Assembly (NCBI GenBank): GCA_030704615.1 | Contig: CM060733.1 | Coordinates: 18,352,001 to 18,416,000 of the forward strand | Reading direction: 5' to 3' | DNA: 64,000 bases | From: Takakia lepidozioides | Taxonomy: Eukaryota; Streptophyta; Takakiopsida; Takakiales; Takakiaceae | Shown here: positions 52,881-64,000 of the stretch, piece by piece | Layout of the letters: each line of letters starts with the position of its first letter | How positions within the stretch are numbered: the first letter of the stretch is position 1 | Position numbers and translations under genes: made by a program | The notes under the pieces: model-generated | The model's database searches: none | The model's input: only the letters and a program-made list of their open reading frames with translations | What the model was told of the DNA's origin: nothing

Positions 52881-53900
52881 TCTGCTGCAGATACACATAG
52901 TCCCCAGGATGGAAACGCCGAACACCTGGCCGATATCCTCCTCCACGTATAGTGGCGTACCTCAATGTGTCTCGGTGTTGGGCAATAGCAACGTGCTCAA
53001 AAGCCATAGGCATGACTCTCTTGAACAACTCTGCCCGTTGGGCATATGCTTGTGTCCACACATCTGGATCATCAAGGTTGAGGACTACTGCAGTATCCCT
53101 GCAAATAGATGCAGGCAAATCTGGCTCTCGGCCAAAGAGAAGGAAATAAGGCGAGAACGAGGCAAGTGATGCTTGTTTGCTAAACCTGTAGCCCATGGCC
53201 AACCAAGGTAGCTGAAGGTCCCAATCTCCCAAGTGTCCCTTCTACAAGTCATACTTGCGCAAGCCTCGCTTGACTGTTTGCACAACCCTCTCAGCCAAGC
53301 CATCAGCCTCGGGATGATCCCGAGAAGTAGTGCAGTGATCTATCAAGGCTTGCTCACACAAAGCCTGAAACTCCCCCCAGAACTCTCTCCCCTGGTCCGT
53401 GAGTACCTCGGCTGAAGCACCAAATTGGCTAAGCACTCGATCTAAGAATGCATACGCAGCCCCCTCACTTGCCTTGTCAGGCAATGCCACCAGTTCAATC
53501 TATTTGGAGAAATGTTTCACCATCACCAGCATATACTTGTTATGATGAATCGTTAGTGGCAATGGGCCTGCGAAGTCAAGACTCCAACGATAGCCCAAAC
53601 CCATAATGGGTAAAGGATGCAATTGTGGAGTATGTGCATTGAAAGAAGCCCGCACTCTATCACACACCATGCATTTTGCCACTAACTATTGCACATCCGT
53701 GTGCATGCCCCGCCACCAATACTGTCGTTGCAGCAAACTATGAGTATGTCGCACCCCAAAATGTCCCAACTCCTCATGGGCATGGCGTACCAATCGCTCT
53801 CGTTGTGTTGGATGAGACACAATCCTCACTCGTCCATCCTCCCATACTTGGAGTAGGTGAGTCCCCTCCCACTTGAACCTCTTGGCTCGTTGTAGGATCC
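52881..53900 (-). pseudogene. DDE integrase, copy 4
   Basis: Minus-strand pieces include HAHEELGHFGVRHTHSLL with CMVC (HHCC domain), YRWSLDFAGPLPL, LTDQGREFWGEF and ADGLAERVVQTVKRGL. The region lost in copy 1 follows: YFLLFGREPDLPA, FEHVAIAQHRDTLRYATI and RRFHPGDYVYLQQ (an SH3-like end). Frame breaks lie near 53235, 53495 and 53685. All three catalytic acids are present. Confidence 0.87.
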
Positions 53901-54375
53901 GATCTGTCTCCCTAGCAGTCACACTGGCTGCTGTCTCTCGAGTACGAAGGTAGGCCAACACTGCTGCATCTTCATGTACATCATTAGCACCACCAAGCTC
54001 CTCACTGATCTCTGGATCGTCATGCACACTATCTCTATCAATCGCATGGGATGGACCAGCTTGAGCTCCCATTGCTAGAATGCATAAAAAGGCAGATGTC
54101 CTGGCACCATCTCCTCGTCTGTCTCACCATGCCAACGAGCTCATGTATCATCAAGCTCACTTGTGCATGGATTGCGACTCAATCCATCCGCATCCCGGTT
54201 GACTATTCCGGCTCGATGCACCACCTGGAAGTCGTACTCTTGAAGCATAAGTGCCCACCGTGCAAGCCTCCATGTAAGCTTGTCTGACTCCATCAACCAC
54301 TTCAATGGTTGGTGATCCGTGACAAGGGTGAAGAGATTGCCATAGAGGTAGCATCTAAAATGTGCCACTGCCCAT
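53901..54375 (-). pseudogene. RNase H C-terminal part and spacer, copy 4
   Basis: The minus strand gives MAHFRCYLYGNLFTLVTDHQ, ARWALMLQEYDFQVVHRAG, NRDADGLSRNPC and the WHGETDEE spacer. The domain is cut at 54375 by the CACTA element. Its N-terminal part resumes at 59343. Confidence 0.87.
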
Positions 54376-56269
54376 CACTACAACAAATTGTGGCTTTTAC
54401 GTCTATGTGTTATGACTGCAAATGCAGTTATGGAAGCCATTTACGACTTCCTGACTCTTAAGACGTAAAAGCCTAGTCAGTTGTGACATGGCAGATATGA
54501 CTCTCCAAGCTGGCTGTGACGTGGCGCCTAAGCAGCTGTGGGGGTAGTGATACACGCTGGCTTTACTGAATGACTGAACGGACAGTGTAGTCCATGTCAG
54601 CGGCTGTGCAAGAGTGGCGCGTGCTCGATACAGGAAATGACACGTGGTAGAGTGTTAGCTCTCCATGACTGCAAACTATGACTACGGGCGTGCTAATCCG
54701 GTTGCAACACGTGGCGCGTTGCTGTTTTTACACGTGGTCCCTCAGCAGATTGACATGTGTCATGATGGGTGTTTTTTTGGGGGTATTGCTATTTTTTTAC
54801 ATATTTGTATTTCTGCCACGTGGTGTAGTACTATTGGAGAGTGAAAATAGATGTAGTCATTATTATGACTATGATATCAGTCATGTACATGTCTATTACA
54901 ACAATGAAATATAATATATAATACAAAGAGAACAAGGCAGCAAGACATAACTGCAACAAGCTGAGCAAAACCAAGAGATTGTACACCATCTCTATTTACC
55001 AATCTATTTATCATTATCATTTTTGTTGCGATCTAAAATTAAATAGTCGCATGTTCTCATGTGAATTATTTTGTCTAACTATAACACTTTGAAAAGTGTT
55101 CACCCAGAATCTTCTAACTACTCATGTACTCCATCAATCTGCACCCCATCAAAAACGGCTTGCATGGCTTTAAGAATTACTACAGCAAGGACATTTGCTT
55201 GTTTTCCAAGTTCTTGCATAAGATGCACCAACCAATATTGCATTGTGAGACACTCACTCGCTATACTCCAAAGCGTCCAGGGAGGTCACTGAGCAACCTG
55301 CCAAGGCGGAAACAATTAAGAGAATTATCTAATACCATATATGAAAAACCAATGCCAGTGTTGTTTATGGTAACTTCTATCCCATGTCATAAACAAACCA
55401 AAGCAAAAAGGTTGGTGTGTGTTGGCGAAGTCGTCAGATACTTCACAAAGAAACATGCACTAAAAATGAAACCCAGGATGATAGGAAGGTCACTCACGTT
55501 TATACAAAGACATCTTGCCCATTGCCCAGCACCCTGCGTCACCCACACTCTATCTCTACTCCTTCAGCTATCCATGCCTCTGCACAAATCAAGCATTCAT
55601 CCTTGCCTTGCTGCTAGCAGCTGACAATGACAGCCTACATTTGTTCTAGGAAACACCCAACTCAGCGTAGCACACTAGTTCCTATGCTGAATTGCGTCTG
55701 CTACTCTTTGAAATGTAGCAGACATTCACATTTCTGCCTCGGTTGACCCATCAGTGACTGGGCTCAGATAAGTATTCATTCCACAGCTTCTCCTCATCTC
55801 TGTTATCTATTTTTTGACACTTTCCTGTTGTCACATTGGCAGTATCATGTCAAAGTCACTCCAAACTAGATTCACTCAACCAGCTAACTTGCAGAATTGA
55901 ACATGTAAATTTAGGGCCGATTCTGATAAGAGGGAAAAACAGGGTGAAATGTGTTGAAGAAGATGCCTTCATTAGCAGTGCCTGATTTTATCACTTGTGC
56001 CGCTGCTCCCAGTTGACCATCTACCCATGCAGGTTTCTTGTAGCTATTGATCCACAGGGAATCACAGGTAATCTTGTGCTTGAAATCTGGCCTTCTTGGA
56101 TGAATCTGGACCCACACGAAATCCCTGCTCCTTCAGCTATCCATGCCTCTGCACAAATCATGCATACATCCTCGCCTTGCTGCTAGCAGCTAACAATGAC
56201 AGCCTAGAATTGTCAAAGCAAACACTAGCAGGGAAAACAAGGTGAAATATGTTGAAGAAGGTACCTTCA

Positions 56270-56780
56270 TCCCTTTCTCCATCATTTGCTTTCAGGTGTC
56301 CAAAGCCCCATCCCGCGCTCCTGCTCTGCACACCCTTCAAGCATTGCATTCCACGACACCACATCTAGTTCAGCCATAGTGTTGAACACTCCCTTGGCAT
56401 CCTCAATGCTCCCACATTTCGCATACATGGCCACCAGAGCAATGTTCAGGATGACATCTGGTACAATTGCAGATTTGATGATGTCACCAGGGATCTCTTT
56501 GCCCTTTTCCAGGGCTGCAAACGCACTGCAAACGCACACAAACGTTATGTCGGCGGCCTTCACCCCTTCCCCCATCATTTTCTCAAAGGTTGGAGCCTCC
56601 ATCCCGCACCCCAGCTGTGCATACCCTGCAACCATCGCACTCCACGACACCACATCTCGTTCAGCCACAGTGTTGAACACTCCCTTTGCATCCTCAATGC
56701 ACCCACAATTGGCGTACATGTCCACCAGGGCAGGGGCAGTGTTCAAAAGGACATGTGGTAATTTGACAGGCATTCACCTC
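56270..56780 (-). pseudogene. PPR gene fragment 5, carried by the CACTA transposon
   Basis: A minus-strand open frame of 163 codons (56773-56282) encodes more than four PPR units: VDMYANCGCIEDAKGVFNTV, AERDVVSWSAMVAGYAQLGC, EKMMGEGVKAADITFVCVCS, ALEKGKEIPGDIIKSAIVPD and AMYAKCGSIEDAKGVFNTMA. Host PLS-class PPR proteins bind organelle RNA for editing. This piece lacks an N-terminal targeting region and a C-terminal E/DYW domain. It is uninterrupted, which suggests recent capture or late decay. Confidence 0.87.
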
Positions 56781-57479
56781 CTGACTTGGCTATTCCCAAC
56801 TGTATAACTATGTATCTCTTGCTTTCTTACAGCTTGTACTGTGACACGCGTAATGCTCTTGCTATGTTGAATCATTTCACGCCTTCAGGTTTCAGAACAA
56901 ACATTACCGTCTTTCTTTATCAGACATGTGCACCAAGACAGAATCTCACCAAAAGATTGTTGGTGTTCAACAATACCATACATGAAGATAACTAGCACCA
57001 AAAGGGCATATGAAGCTTACTCTGCTCTCCACTGGTATTAACTTGCACTAGGACTTTCAATGGCTGTCTTCCAGTCCACCCATGGCCCGCTGTAAATGGC
57101 TTGCAACCTACAGATTTTCAAGAGAGCTGATTACCATGAAAATTTCAAAACTGGCTTTACAAACCTAATAATTCAAGCATAATCAGCATTCAAGCTAAGG
57201 AAGCTTTACAAGCATCGTGTTGCGAGTAAAGCCTTGGCAATGTCACCAGGAAATCCTTGGCTGAATGGATGACACTGAAATAATGGAGCTTGAAATCCGG
57301 CCCTCTTGGACGAATTTGGGCCCACACTCTATCCCTGCTCCTTCAGCTATCTATGCATACATCCTTGCCTTCCTGCTAGCAGCTGACAATGACAGCCTAG
57401 AATTGTTCCAGCAAACACCCCTAACCCTACTTATCAACGAGCAATGAGCTAACTTACAAAATTCAATATGCATCTCAGG

Positions 57480-58420
57480 GCGTCTGATGAGAGGGCAAAA
57501 CATGCTGAAATAGGTCGAAGAAGAAGGTGCCCTCACCACACTGTCCTTGACCTTGTGTCATGACCCATGGAGGATTTGACCGACAAAAGGACCTCTTGTG
57601 TGTGATGCTTGTGTCTGTAGTCAGGTAATGTCGGATTGGTCAGTGAGAACCTGCACCACGGTGCAGCTGAGCAGGCAGACTTTGAAACACGGTCTGCTAA
57701 GACCAAGTTGACTCTCCCAAGAACCTTGTAAACATCAGGAAGAATATCAAATCATGGTAACTAACAGGAGCCAACAGCCCACAATTGCAGGATGGACAAA
57801 CTTCTGCACATCGTACATTAAAAAAAAGCCACACCTTGCGATTGCGGTTGTCGCACCCTCGTGAAGGATCTTTAAACTCATGCCAGCTCTGCTCCATGAT
57901 TCAAATTCAGGGCCGAGTCTGATGAGAGGGAAAAATAGGCTGAAATAGGTCGAAGAAGAAGGTGCCCTCACCACATTGTCCTCGACCTTGTGTCATGACC
58001 CATGGAGGATTTGACTGACCATGAACCCAAGAGGACCTCTTGTGTGTGCTGCTTGTGTCTGTAGTTAGGTAATGTCGGATTGGTTAGTGAGAACCACCAC
58101 GGTGCAGCTGAGTGGGCAGAGATTGAAACACGGCATGCTAAGACCAAGCTAACTCTCCCAAGAACCTTGTAAACATCAGGAAGAATACCAAATCATGGTA
58201 CTAACAGGAGCCAACAACCCACATTTGCAGGATGGACAAACTTCTTCACATCGTACATTAAGAAAAAGCCACACCTTGCGATTGCGGTTCTCCCACCATC
58301 GTGAAGGATCTTTAAGAAACTCATGCCAGCTCTGCTCCGTGCTGTAAAATCAGGGCCGAGCGGGTAGAGATTGAAACACGGCCTGCTAAGACGAAGCTGA
58401 CTCTCCCAAGAACGGCGAGC
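57480..58420. repeat. Tandem copies of a roughly 430-bp unit inside the CACTA element
   Basis: The marker CTGATGAGAGGGCAAAAC / GGGAAAAATAGGCTGAAATAGGTCG appears at about 57484 and 57918, with a third start near 58350. The intervening sequence (TCATGACCCATGGAGGATTTGAC, GAACCACCACGGTGCAGCTGAG, AAGAACCTTGTAAACATCAGG) is repeated. Related units occur in the other repeat blocks of the window. Confidence 0.8.
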
Positions 58421-58779
58421 TCCCAGCCGAAACCTCCTCGCACACATACACTAGCGTTTCTAGGGTTGCTTGCTTCAGATGCGAAGGTTGCTCCAACTGC
58501 AGGCCTCCCATGCATGTTAGCCCTCCCTCCCGCTCGCTCGCTCTAAGTCCCAGCCCTCTCTCTCTCCCTCCCTCCCTCCCTCCCGCTCGCTCCAGGTCTG
58601 TTCACGCTACCGTGATGGGCAACTTTTTAAGTTTTTTAACCTTTTTGTAAACCCTAAAAGCCCCTTTTTGATTTTTTTTTTTTTTTTTATTTTCTTAGAG
58701 GAAACCACAAGCCCTTGAGGAGGAGGGGAAAAATTCACCCGCCTTCATTTATGGGCCATAAGACCTACAGGACGATCAA

Positions 58780-58890
58780 CGTCCAGACATACCGTCACGA
58801 ACAATCCCACGCACGGGATAAGGGCAGCGGGTTTGAACCCCAAACCACAAGGGCGACACACTGTGCACTTACCAGCCAATGTGATTTTTT
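58780..58890 (-). repeat. Possible tRNA-derived SINE fragment
   Basis: On the minus strand GGGTTCAAACCCGC at about 58826-58840 fits a pol III B-box (GGTTCRANNCC). An A-box-like TGGCTGGTAAGTG lies upstream at about 58868-58882 (minus-strand upstream). T-rich tracts border it. The evidence is limited to these boxes. Confidence 0.3.
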
Positions 58891-59342
58891 TTTAATCTTT
58901 GTTTTTTCTTGGTTTTTTTTTTATTCATTCTAGTGGTCAGAGTCTCCGTTTTTTTAAGATATAAATACTCATATATTTTATATATAACCAGAAAAGCATG
59001 TGTCAACACGTGTAGTCATGTAGTGATTCATCCATGTGATGATCTGGCATAATGCATTAGAGTGAGAGTCATGAAGTCATATGTCTGTCTTGCAATATGC
59101 ACATGTCATTCCAGTGTAGCCATGACCGTGACTGGTAGTCATATCTGCCATGCCAATATTCGTGGTCAAACATGTTTTACCTGTGTTGCGCAGAGTCCGG
59201 AGCCATGCAGTCGCATATACGTCTTCTCCAGACCTGCATTATGACTTCAAAAGCATTTCACGACTGCAAATGACATTTTTGCCACAAATTTGTCATGACT
59301 GCGCACCCATGGGAGTCATAAAAGCCGCAATCTGTTGTAGTG

Positions 59343-60560
59343 CATACTGCAGCTAGACACTCCCCTTCATAGGAACTATACTTCGCCTCGGCATCATTGT
59401 TCGAGCGGCTAGCATATGCCACTACGAACTCTCTTCCCTCATTATCCATCTGTGTGAGCACTGCTCCAATCCCCAACATACTCCAATCCGTATGTAACTG
59501 GAAAGACCGCCCCCGAATAGGCCGCCTCAGAATAGGCACAGAAGTCAATCGAGCCTTGAGTTCCTCAAAGGCTTCCTCTTGCTCCTCCTCCCACTGCCAC
59601 TCTTGACCCACCTTGGTCAACTTGGTAAGAGCCTTTGCAATGCTGCTAAACCCCTTGACAAACCGTCGATAGTAGTTTGTCAACCCCATGAAAGCACGAA
59701 CTCTGCTAACATCGATGGGGCGTGGAATGCGTGCAATGGCCTCCACCTTCATCTTTTGAACACCCAATCCTCCAGGGTATATTATGTGGCCCAGATACTC
59801 AATGTGGTTGTGGAAGAACTTGCACTTCCCAGGGTGCAATTTCAACCCATGTGCTCTCAAGCGCTCAAACACCAACTGAAGGTGTCTCTCGTGCTCCTCA
59901 ATCGTAGCAATAAAGATGATGATGTCATCAATGTAGCATCGGACGAAATCTAGCCCCGCAAGAATCCTATCCATGACCCTCTGAAACTCTGCAGGAGCAT
60001 TATTCAACCCAAATGGTAGGAACCGCCATTGGTACAAGCAATCCTTCCTATGTTGGTCAATCCCCCAGAATGTCGTCTTTTGCTTGTCAGCCTCTTTGAT
60101 TGGCAATTGGTGGTAACCGGATCGCAAGTCCAATGTGCTAAACACCTTTGCATGCTCAATGGCATCAAAGATCTCCTCTGGAGTTGGCATGGCATATCTA
60201 TCGGACTTAGTCTGACGGTTCACAGGACGGTAGTCCCCACACATCCTCCTTTCTATCCAATTGCCATAGATATCCTTCTTAGCTGGCATCACCGTTGCCG
60301 AGGCATACTCCCCGCCTGACAACTCCACCAATCCAGCTTCGAACAACTCCATAGTCCGTGACTGGATCAAAGACCTCTCCATATCACTATACCTGTAGGG
60401 CCTTCGAAAAATTGGCGTGTCACTTGCCAAATCAATACGAATCTCCTGACCCTTCAAACTCTCCAAATCCTTCAAACCAAAGGCAAAGCAATTTCTATAA
60501 GCCCTTAAAAATCGCTGGATCCTCCGCCTCTCTCCTCCGGTGACTGTAGGTCCAACATCT
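59343..60560 (-). CDS. Reverse transcriptase and N-terminal RNase H, copy 4
   Basis: A minus-strand frame of about 400 codons is uninterrupted from 60475. RT blocks are FRRPYRYSDMER, ATVMPAKKDIYGNW, MCGDYRPVNRQTKSDRYAMP, FSTLDLRSGYHQLP, QWRFLPFGLNNAPAEFQR, the catalytic CYIDDIIIF (near 59930) and YLGHIIYPGG. FMGLTNYYRRFVKGF and RNase H (LHTDWSMLGIGAVLTQ, YSSYEGECLAA) follow. The frame runs 85 bases into the CACTA element before stopping, so the natural end is lost. All visible RT catalytic residues are intact. It is the best reference for this family's RT. Confidence 0.93.
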
Positions 60561-60850
60561 GGTTCCCAGTTGTCCTCAGTGACTGCAACCTTGGGTACAC
60601 CAGGCTTGGAAGTAGGAGACGCATTCTTTGGTTGCTAGATAGCAACCTCTTGGGCTTTATACGCCCACCCTGACCGTGGCGTAGCCTCCACTTGCTCCGC
60701 CATAGCCACCTTGAGAACATCTTCTGGGGAAGAAACATTCTCAACCTCTTCAAAAACATTGGCCACCTTGGCCTCCAACTGATCCTCAGTGTATGGCTCT
60801 CCCCACTCCTCATACTGCTGCTTGAGAGATCCAATGACTCTCTATTTGCG
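60561..60850 (-). pseudogene. Linker between methyltransferase and RT, copy 4
   Basis: Minus-strand frames carry a KHPWQMWDE-containing segment and an acidic stretch with many Glu and Val codons. It corresponds to 3700-3960 of copy 1. A stop near 60640 and frame changes break it. I recognise no domain. Confidence 0.6.
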
Positions 60851-61915
60851 CATCTCATCCCACATCTGCCATGGGTGTTTGCACCCCATGATCCTGTGCT
60901 CGCCCCCACTCACTGACTCCACCGTCCCGGTTGGCAGAGATGGTGTAATATCCAATGGAAGTGCAGAAGTAGCCACTAATGCTTGCAATCTTCGTTGCTC
61001 AGCCATGCACAAGCCAATGACCCATGTCAAGCAATTGAGATCCATTGCTTGACCCAACACCTGGCGTCGTGATGCCTCTGACAGAGCTAGCACAGCTGTA
61101 GTGCGCCTGGCAAATCCCATTGCCCGCTCTCGCTCATCCGCATTGGGCTCCACCAATTGTTGTAGCACACTGTCCCAAATCAACCCAGGACCATTGTCTC
61201 AAAAAACATGAGACGAGGGAAAGCTCATGAGCGTAGGCAAGGCTGCACGTGGCTGCCCCACTCGATTTACCACTGCTAGAGGTAGACGGTCATCATGTCG
61301 CACCCTCTGTGGTTGCCTCCCTTGGTCCAAAATGCCCTCAACTGTGAGATTGGGTGGCCGTTGAATGGAATCATATGCTCTCTTGAGCAGCTTTGGTGGT
61401 GCAAGATTGGTCCACCACAATCGAGGTCGATACGCTCGTGATCCCACCGCTGCTGCATCCAATAGCACCGCCGATCCAATCCAAGACCGCACCTGATGCA
61501 CACTGGCCATAACCCTGGCCTGAGAGTCCCCCATAAGAGGAACATTCTCCAAGATATAAGCTAGAGGTTGCACTTGCCCCGTCTGCAAGTCACGCAACAC
61601 TCTCAACATCTCCCAAAACAAATGCGATCGTGCATCATGCAAGCCATTCCCATGACCTGCGGGAGAGTGTCATTGGCAAGGCCATCCAGCTATCACCAAG
61701 AGGCAACAACTCAGAATATCGGTGTGTGAGCAAGACGATGTGGCGCATAAAAATACGCCGAGCTATCTCATCATTCTCCACATACAAGTACTTGCGTACT
61801 TTAATCCCTGCTTGCAACACTCCTGTAAGCCTAGTGCTCATGCCTCCAAACAGGTCTAGCAAACAAATCCCTGAGTCAGATGGTTGCCAGGTAATGGGCA
61901 CTGTGACCAAAGGAG
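60851..61915 (-). pseudogene. DNMT3-like cytosine methyltransferase domain, copy 4
   Basis: Minus-strand motifs are LLDLFGGMSTRL (motif I, near 61855), YLYVENDEIARRIF, IAGWPCQ followed at once by a TGA (motif IV, near 61680), ILENVPLMGDSQAR (motif VI, near 61540), a motif VIII-like RPRLWWTNL stretch (near 61420) and ERERAMGFARR...RRQVLGQAMDL (near 61110). About 100 bp between the motif II-like segment and motif IV are deleted, with a frameshift. A TGA lies near 61200. The catalytic PCQ is retained. Together with copy 2 it defines subfamily B. Confidence 0.87.
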
Positions 61916-62562
61916 CTAATTGAGGAGGTCCGGGTGATGTCACTGAACTCCCCTCACTCATCAATGGAAAGGCCTCCTGCCATGCTGGGTGCACACTCTC
62001 GCCTGCTATTCGCTGCAAATTCCCAACCGTACCCCACAGTGGAATATGTACAGGCACATGAGGAAGCAAATCAGCCTTGTATGCCATTTGTTTGTCCTCA
62101 TCAGATGGTGGTCTATCATCTGCATGGCTATTTCCCTCCAAGAACTCACCACCCCAAGCCACCACCCCTGAGAATGCAGCCAATGTGGGCATCATGTTCC
62201 TATGATCCACCGCTACATTCCCAATAAACCTCACTGGGAGCAGTGCACGTCGGCCATCCCCTGATTGCCACTCCGGCCTATAGGATGTCGTTTCCTCCCA
62301 AAAGTCCAGAGTAAATCCCATTGGGTATAACACAGCCCCACCAACAAGCACATCATAGGACATCGCGTCTGTAACAATGGCTTTAGCTCTCATGACTGAG
62401 CCATCCGTAAGATGATCCGACTACAATCGAATGAAGAGCTCATGGCGTGTAATCCCTCGTGTCTTCTCTGAACCGCCCAAAAATGTTTGAATTTGGAAAG
62501 GGCAAGGCTCCAAATCCGCCTCTGTAAGGCCCAAGCCTGCAATTGTTGTTCTTCCCAACATC
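61916..62562 (-). pseudogene. Protease remnant and spacer, copy 4
   Basis: The minus strand begins MLGRTTIAGLGLTEADLEPC and continues PFQIQTFLGGSEKTRGITRH, YDVLVGGAVLYPMGFTLDFW and SYRPEWQSGDGRRALLPVRF. The active-site DSG is missing, because sequence upstream of 62562 jumps to leader DNA. gag, the linker and the protease N-terminus are deleted. Confidence 0.82.
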
Positions 62563-63966
62563 AAGCTCATGTTTGGTATACTAACAGAGGTATAGTCTCA
62601 CATTAGGGTTCACATATGGTGATACCTCAGCAAAGGTATAGTCAAAAGGACAAGCTCATGTTTGGTATACTAACAGAGGTATAGTCTGAGCATATACTAC
62701 TAGGGTTTGTAATGAAGAGCTAGAATGCAAGTCATTGACTTCTATGCTTCTACTCAAGCAAAAATATGGTCTCTAGGTGGTCATAAGAGGCATCTTCTTG
62801 CTCTCTTCCACCCCAATGTGCAACCAAGAGTGGTCCAACTCAACTTGCAAGTCATTGTCCACCAAATCAATCCCTTTTCTAGTCCTTGGGATTTGATTGC
62901 AAACTACCATATCTCCATTGTCGAGCAATCATGCATTTGTCTCCTCATCACTTGACAATTGCTCCAAATCAACACAAATTATCTCAATGTGTAGGAGCAA
63001 TGCTTGTCACTTACAATAATGCTCCCAAGCAATCCGCCTTGGATCCCACTCTCATGCCATATGCCTCATTTGGGGTCTTGCACCAATCCATCATCCATGT
63101 GCTCCCCTTGGTCATTTGAATGCATGTTCCATGATCTCTTGGCCTATGTGTTGCTCTCCTTCATCATAACATGAATCAACACCTCTCCACTTCACACACA
63201 AATGGATTTCAAAGGCCTTCACCTCTTACTAGTTCAAGAGCTCCCCTTCTCAAACTTGAACTTACAAACTCAAGCGAGCATGTTCCACACATGCACCACT
63301 TACTTGGTCAACTATCCACCACAAAGCTTGCACTACCAAGAGCATGAATAGCCAAGTATTGCCTCCCCCTCTTGTCACATTACATAGTTAGGGTGAAACT
63401 ATGCATACATTGAATGATGATTTCCCTTCAAGGATTTCCCACCACATGTTCTCCAAGCCCTTCCAATGGCACCCTAAGCTTGGCTCCACACCACCATGAT
63501 TGGAAGATTTCTTCACATGCTCCCTTTCAAAACCTCTTGAGCTTCTTAGTGCTCTCCAAGTGCTTGCCCTTGTTGTCTTCAAGCCCAAGCATATATAGCT
63601 CCTTGGCTTCTCTTCCACAATATCCACACTTTGAACTTGCTTAACCCTAGCTTGATAGTGAAATGAGCACTAACAAGCCTTTAGTCACTCTCCACAAGCC
63701 ATGGCACACACCATTGACTCCATAATGCATACAAAGGATTCTCAAACCCTAGAATCCATCCTTGCAAAATCTTGTGACTCAAGAACTTTCTTCTCAAGCT
63801 CTCCAACTCTTTGGTGCATGCAATACTCGAGCACATTTCCTTGCAACCCCTTGCAAGCCTTGTGATACAAGAGCTAAATTCTCCTAGCTCTCAACCTCTT
63901 TAACATACAAGTGCAAAACTAATCCTTACACTCCGCACTCACAAGCATAAGCTGATCTTCTTGTAG
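62563..63966 (-). other. Long leader of copy 4
   Basis: Non-coding. A 90-bp tandem duplication (AAGCTCATGTTTGGTATACT) starts at 62563 and 62652 at the deletion junction. The part from about 63190 to 63690 matches the copy 2 leader at 12600-13058. A TATA-like CATATATAGC lies near 63590. The part from 63690 to 63966 matches 47241-47727. Confidence 0.62.
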
Positions 63967-64000
63967 TGATAAGAGATGAGAAATGAGAGAAGTAGAAGAC
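63967..64000 (-). repeat. Start of 5' block B of copy 4, cut by window end
   Basis: TGATAAGAGATGAGAAATGAG matches 51779-51812, the inner end of block B. It adjoins the leader with no block A between, as in copies 2 and 3. Confidence 0.65.

Larger units (their letters stand above)
54376..59342 (+). mobile_element. Non-autonomous CACTA transposon inserted in RNase H of copy 4
   Basis: The left end is CACTACAACAAATTGTGGCTTTTACG and the reverse complement of the right end is CACTACAACAGATTGCGGCTTTTATG, giving imperfect inverted repeats of about 26 bp. A 3-bp target duplication CAT flanks it (54373-54375 and 59343-59345). Removing it restores the sequence found uninterrupted in copy 2 near 8221 (CTGCCCATACCGCAGCTAG). 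Subterminal ATGACTGC-type repeats occur at both ends. No transposase is visible in its 4967 bp, so it would depend on an enzyme supplied elsewhere. The interior holds PPR sequence and tandem repeats. The strand is arbitrary. Confidence 0.93.
51693..64000 (-). mobile_element. Methyltransferase-PHD gypsy retrotransposon, copy 4 (subfamily B), 5' end at window edge
   Basis: Minus-strand order from the right edge: block B (from 63967), leader, truncated protease, methyltransferase, RT, RNase H (interrupted by a CACTA element), integrase, PHD finger, polypurine tract, and blocks A-B-A. gag is deleted. RT is open in one frame, making this the best-preserved pol of the four copies. Confidence 0.88.

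Noticed and set aside
55124-55624. Plus-strand frame of 166 codons inside the CACTA element
   Set aside because: It has no motif, and composition is the same as the flanking non-coding transposon DNA. It could be captured host DNA, but I cannot support a gene.

Overview
The window is nested transposable-element DNA from a land-plant nucleus. I see no intact host gene, rRNA, tRNA or CRISPR array. The plant assignment rests on pentatricopeptide-repeat (PPR) fragments with the VSWxAMIAGYAQ signature, a plant-type CACTA (En/Spm, tnp2) relic, and Ty3/gypsy retrotransposons of two lineages. A fern or other large-genome non-angiosperm plant fits best, but that is a guess from style, not proof.

The main content is four copies of one unusual Ty3/gypsy family. 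Its coding order is gag (zinc knuckles), linker, aspartic protease, a DNMT3-like C5-cytosine DNA methyltransferase, reverse transcriptase, RNase H, DDE integrase and a C-terminal PHD finger. Copies 1 (+, 1-7650) and 3 (-, 13059-47240 with insertions) form subfamily A. Copies 2 (-, 7651-13058 plus 47241-48093) and 4 (-, 51693-64000) form subfamily B. Every copy is broken, by different lesions, so the shared architecture is ancestral. The methyltransferase would be a chromatin 'writer' and the PHD finger a 'reader'.

Nesting as I read it: copy 1 ends inside the integrase of copy 2. Copy 3 sits in the 5' leader of copy 2, flanked by GCTC on both sides, and its flanks rejoin into a sequence seen uninterrupted near 63.69 kb. 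Inside the leader of copy 3 lie about 23.5 kb of other DNA. These are a CACTA tnp2 relic (21120-26276), PPR-fragment and repeat DNA, and a 13.4-kb LTR retrotransposon of Tat/Athila-like type (27625-41001) with matching LTRs, a 5-bp target duplication (GACCG), gag-pol and a 1324-aa open reading frame after integrase. Between copy 2 and copy 4 (48094-51692) is repeat-rich DNA with another PPR fragment. Copy 4 is interrupted within RNase H by a 4967-bp non-autonomous CACTA element (54376-59342) that carries a PPR gene fragment.

The ends of the methyltransferase family are peculiar. Block B (TGTC...TTATCA) starts the element and runs straight into the leader, while the 3' end reads polypurine tract, block A, B, A (or A alone) ending in GACA. 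This looks more like split direct repeats than ordinary LTRs. Tandem CACAGCC-type arrays recur in the copy-3 leader, in the LTRs of the Tat-like element and within its integrase C-terminus. Many lesions are single-base indels, some of which could be assembly error.
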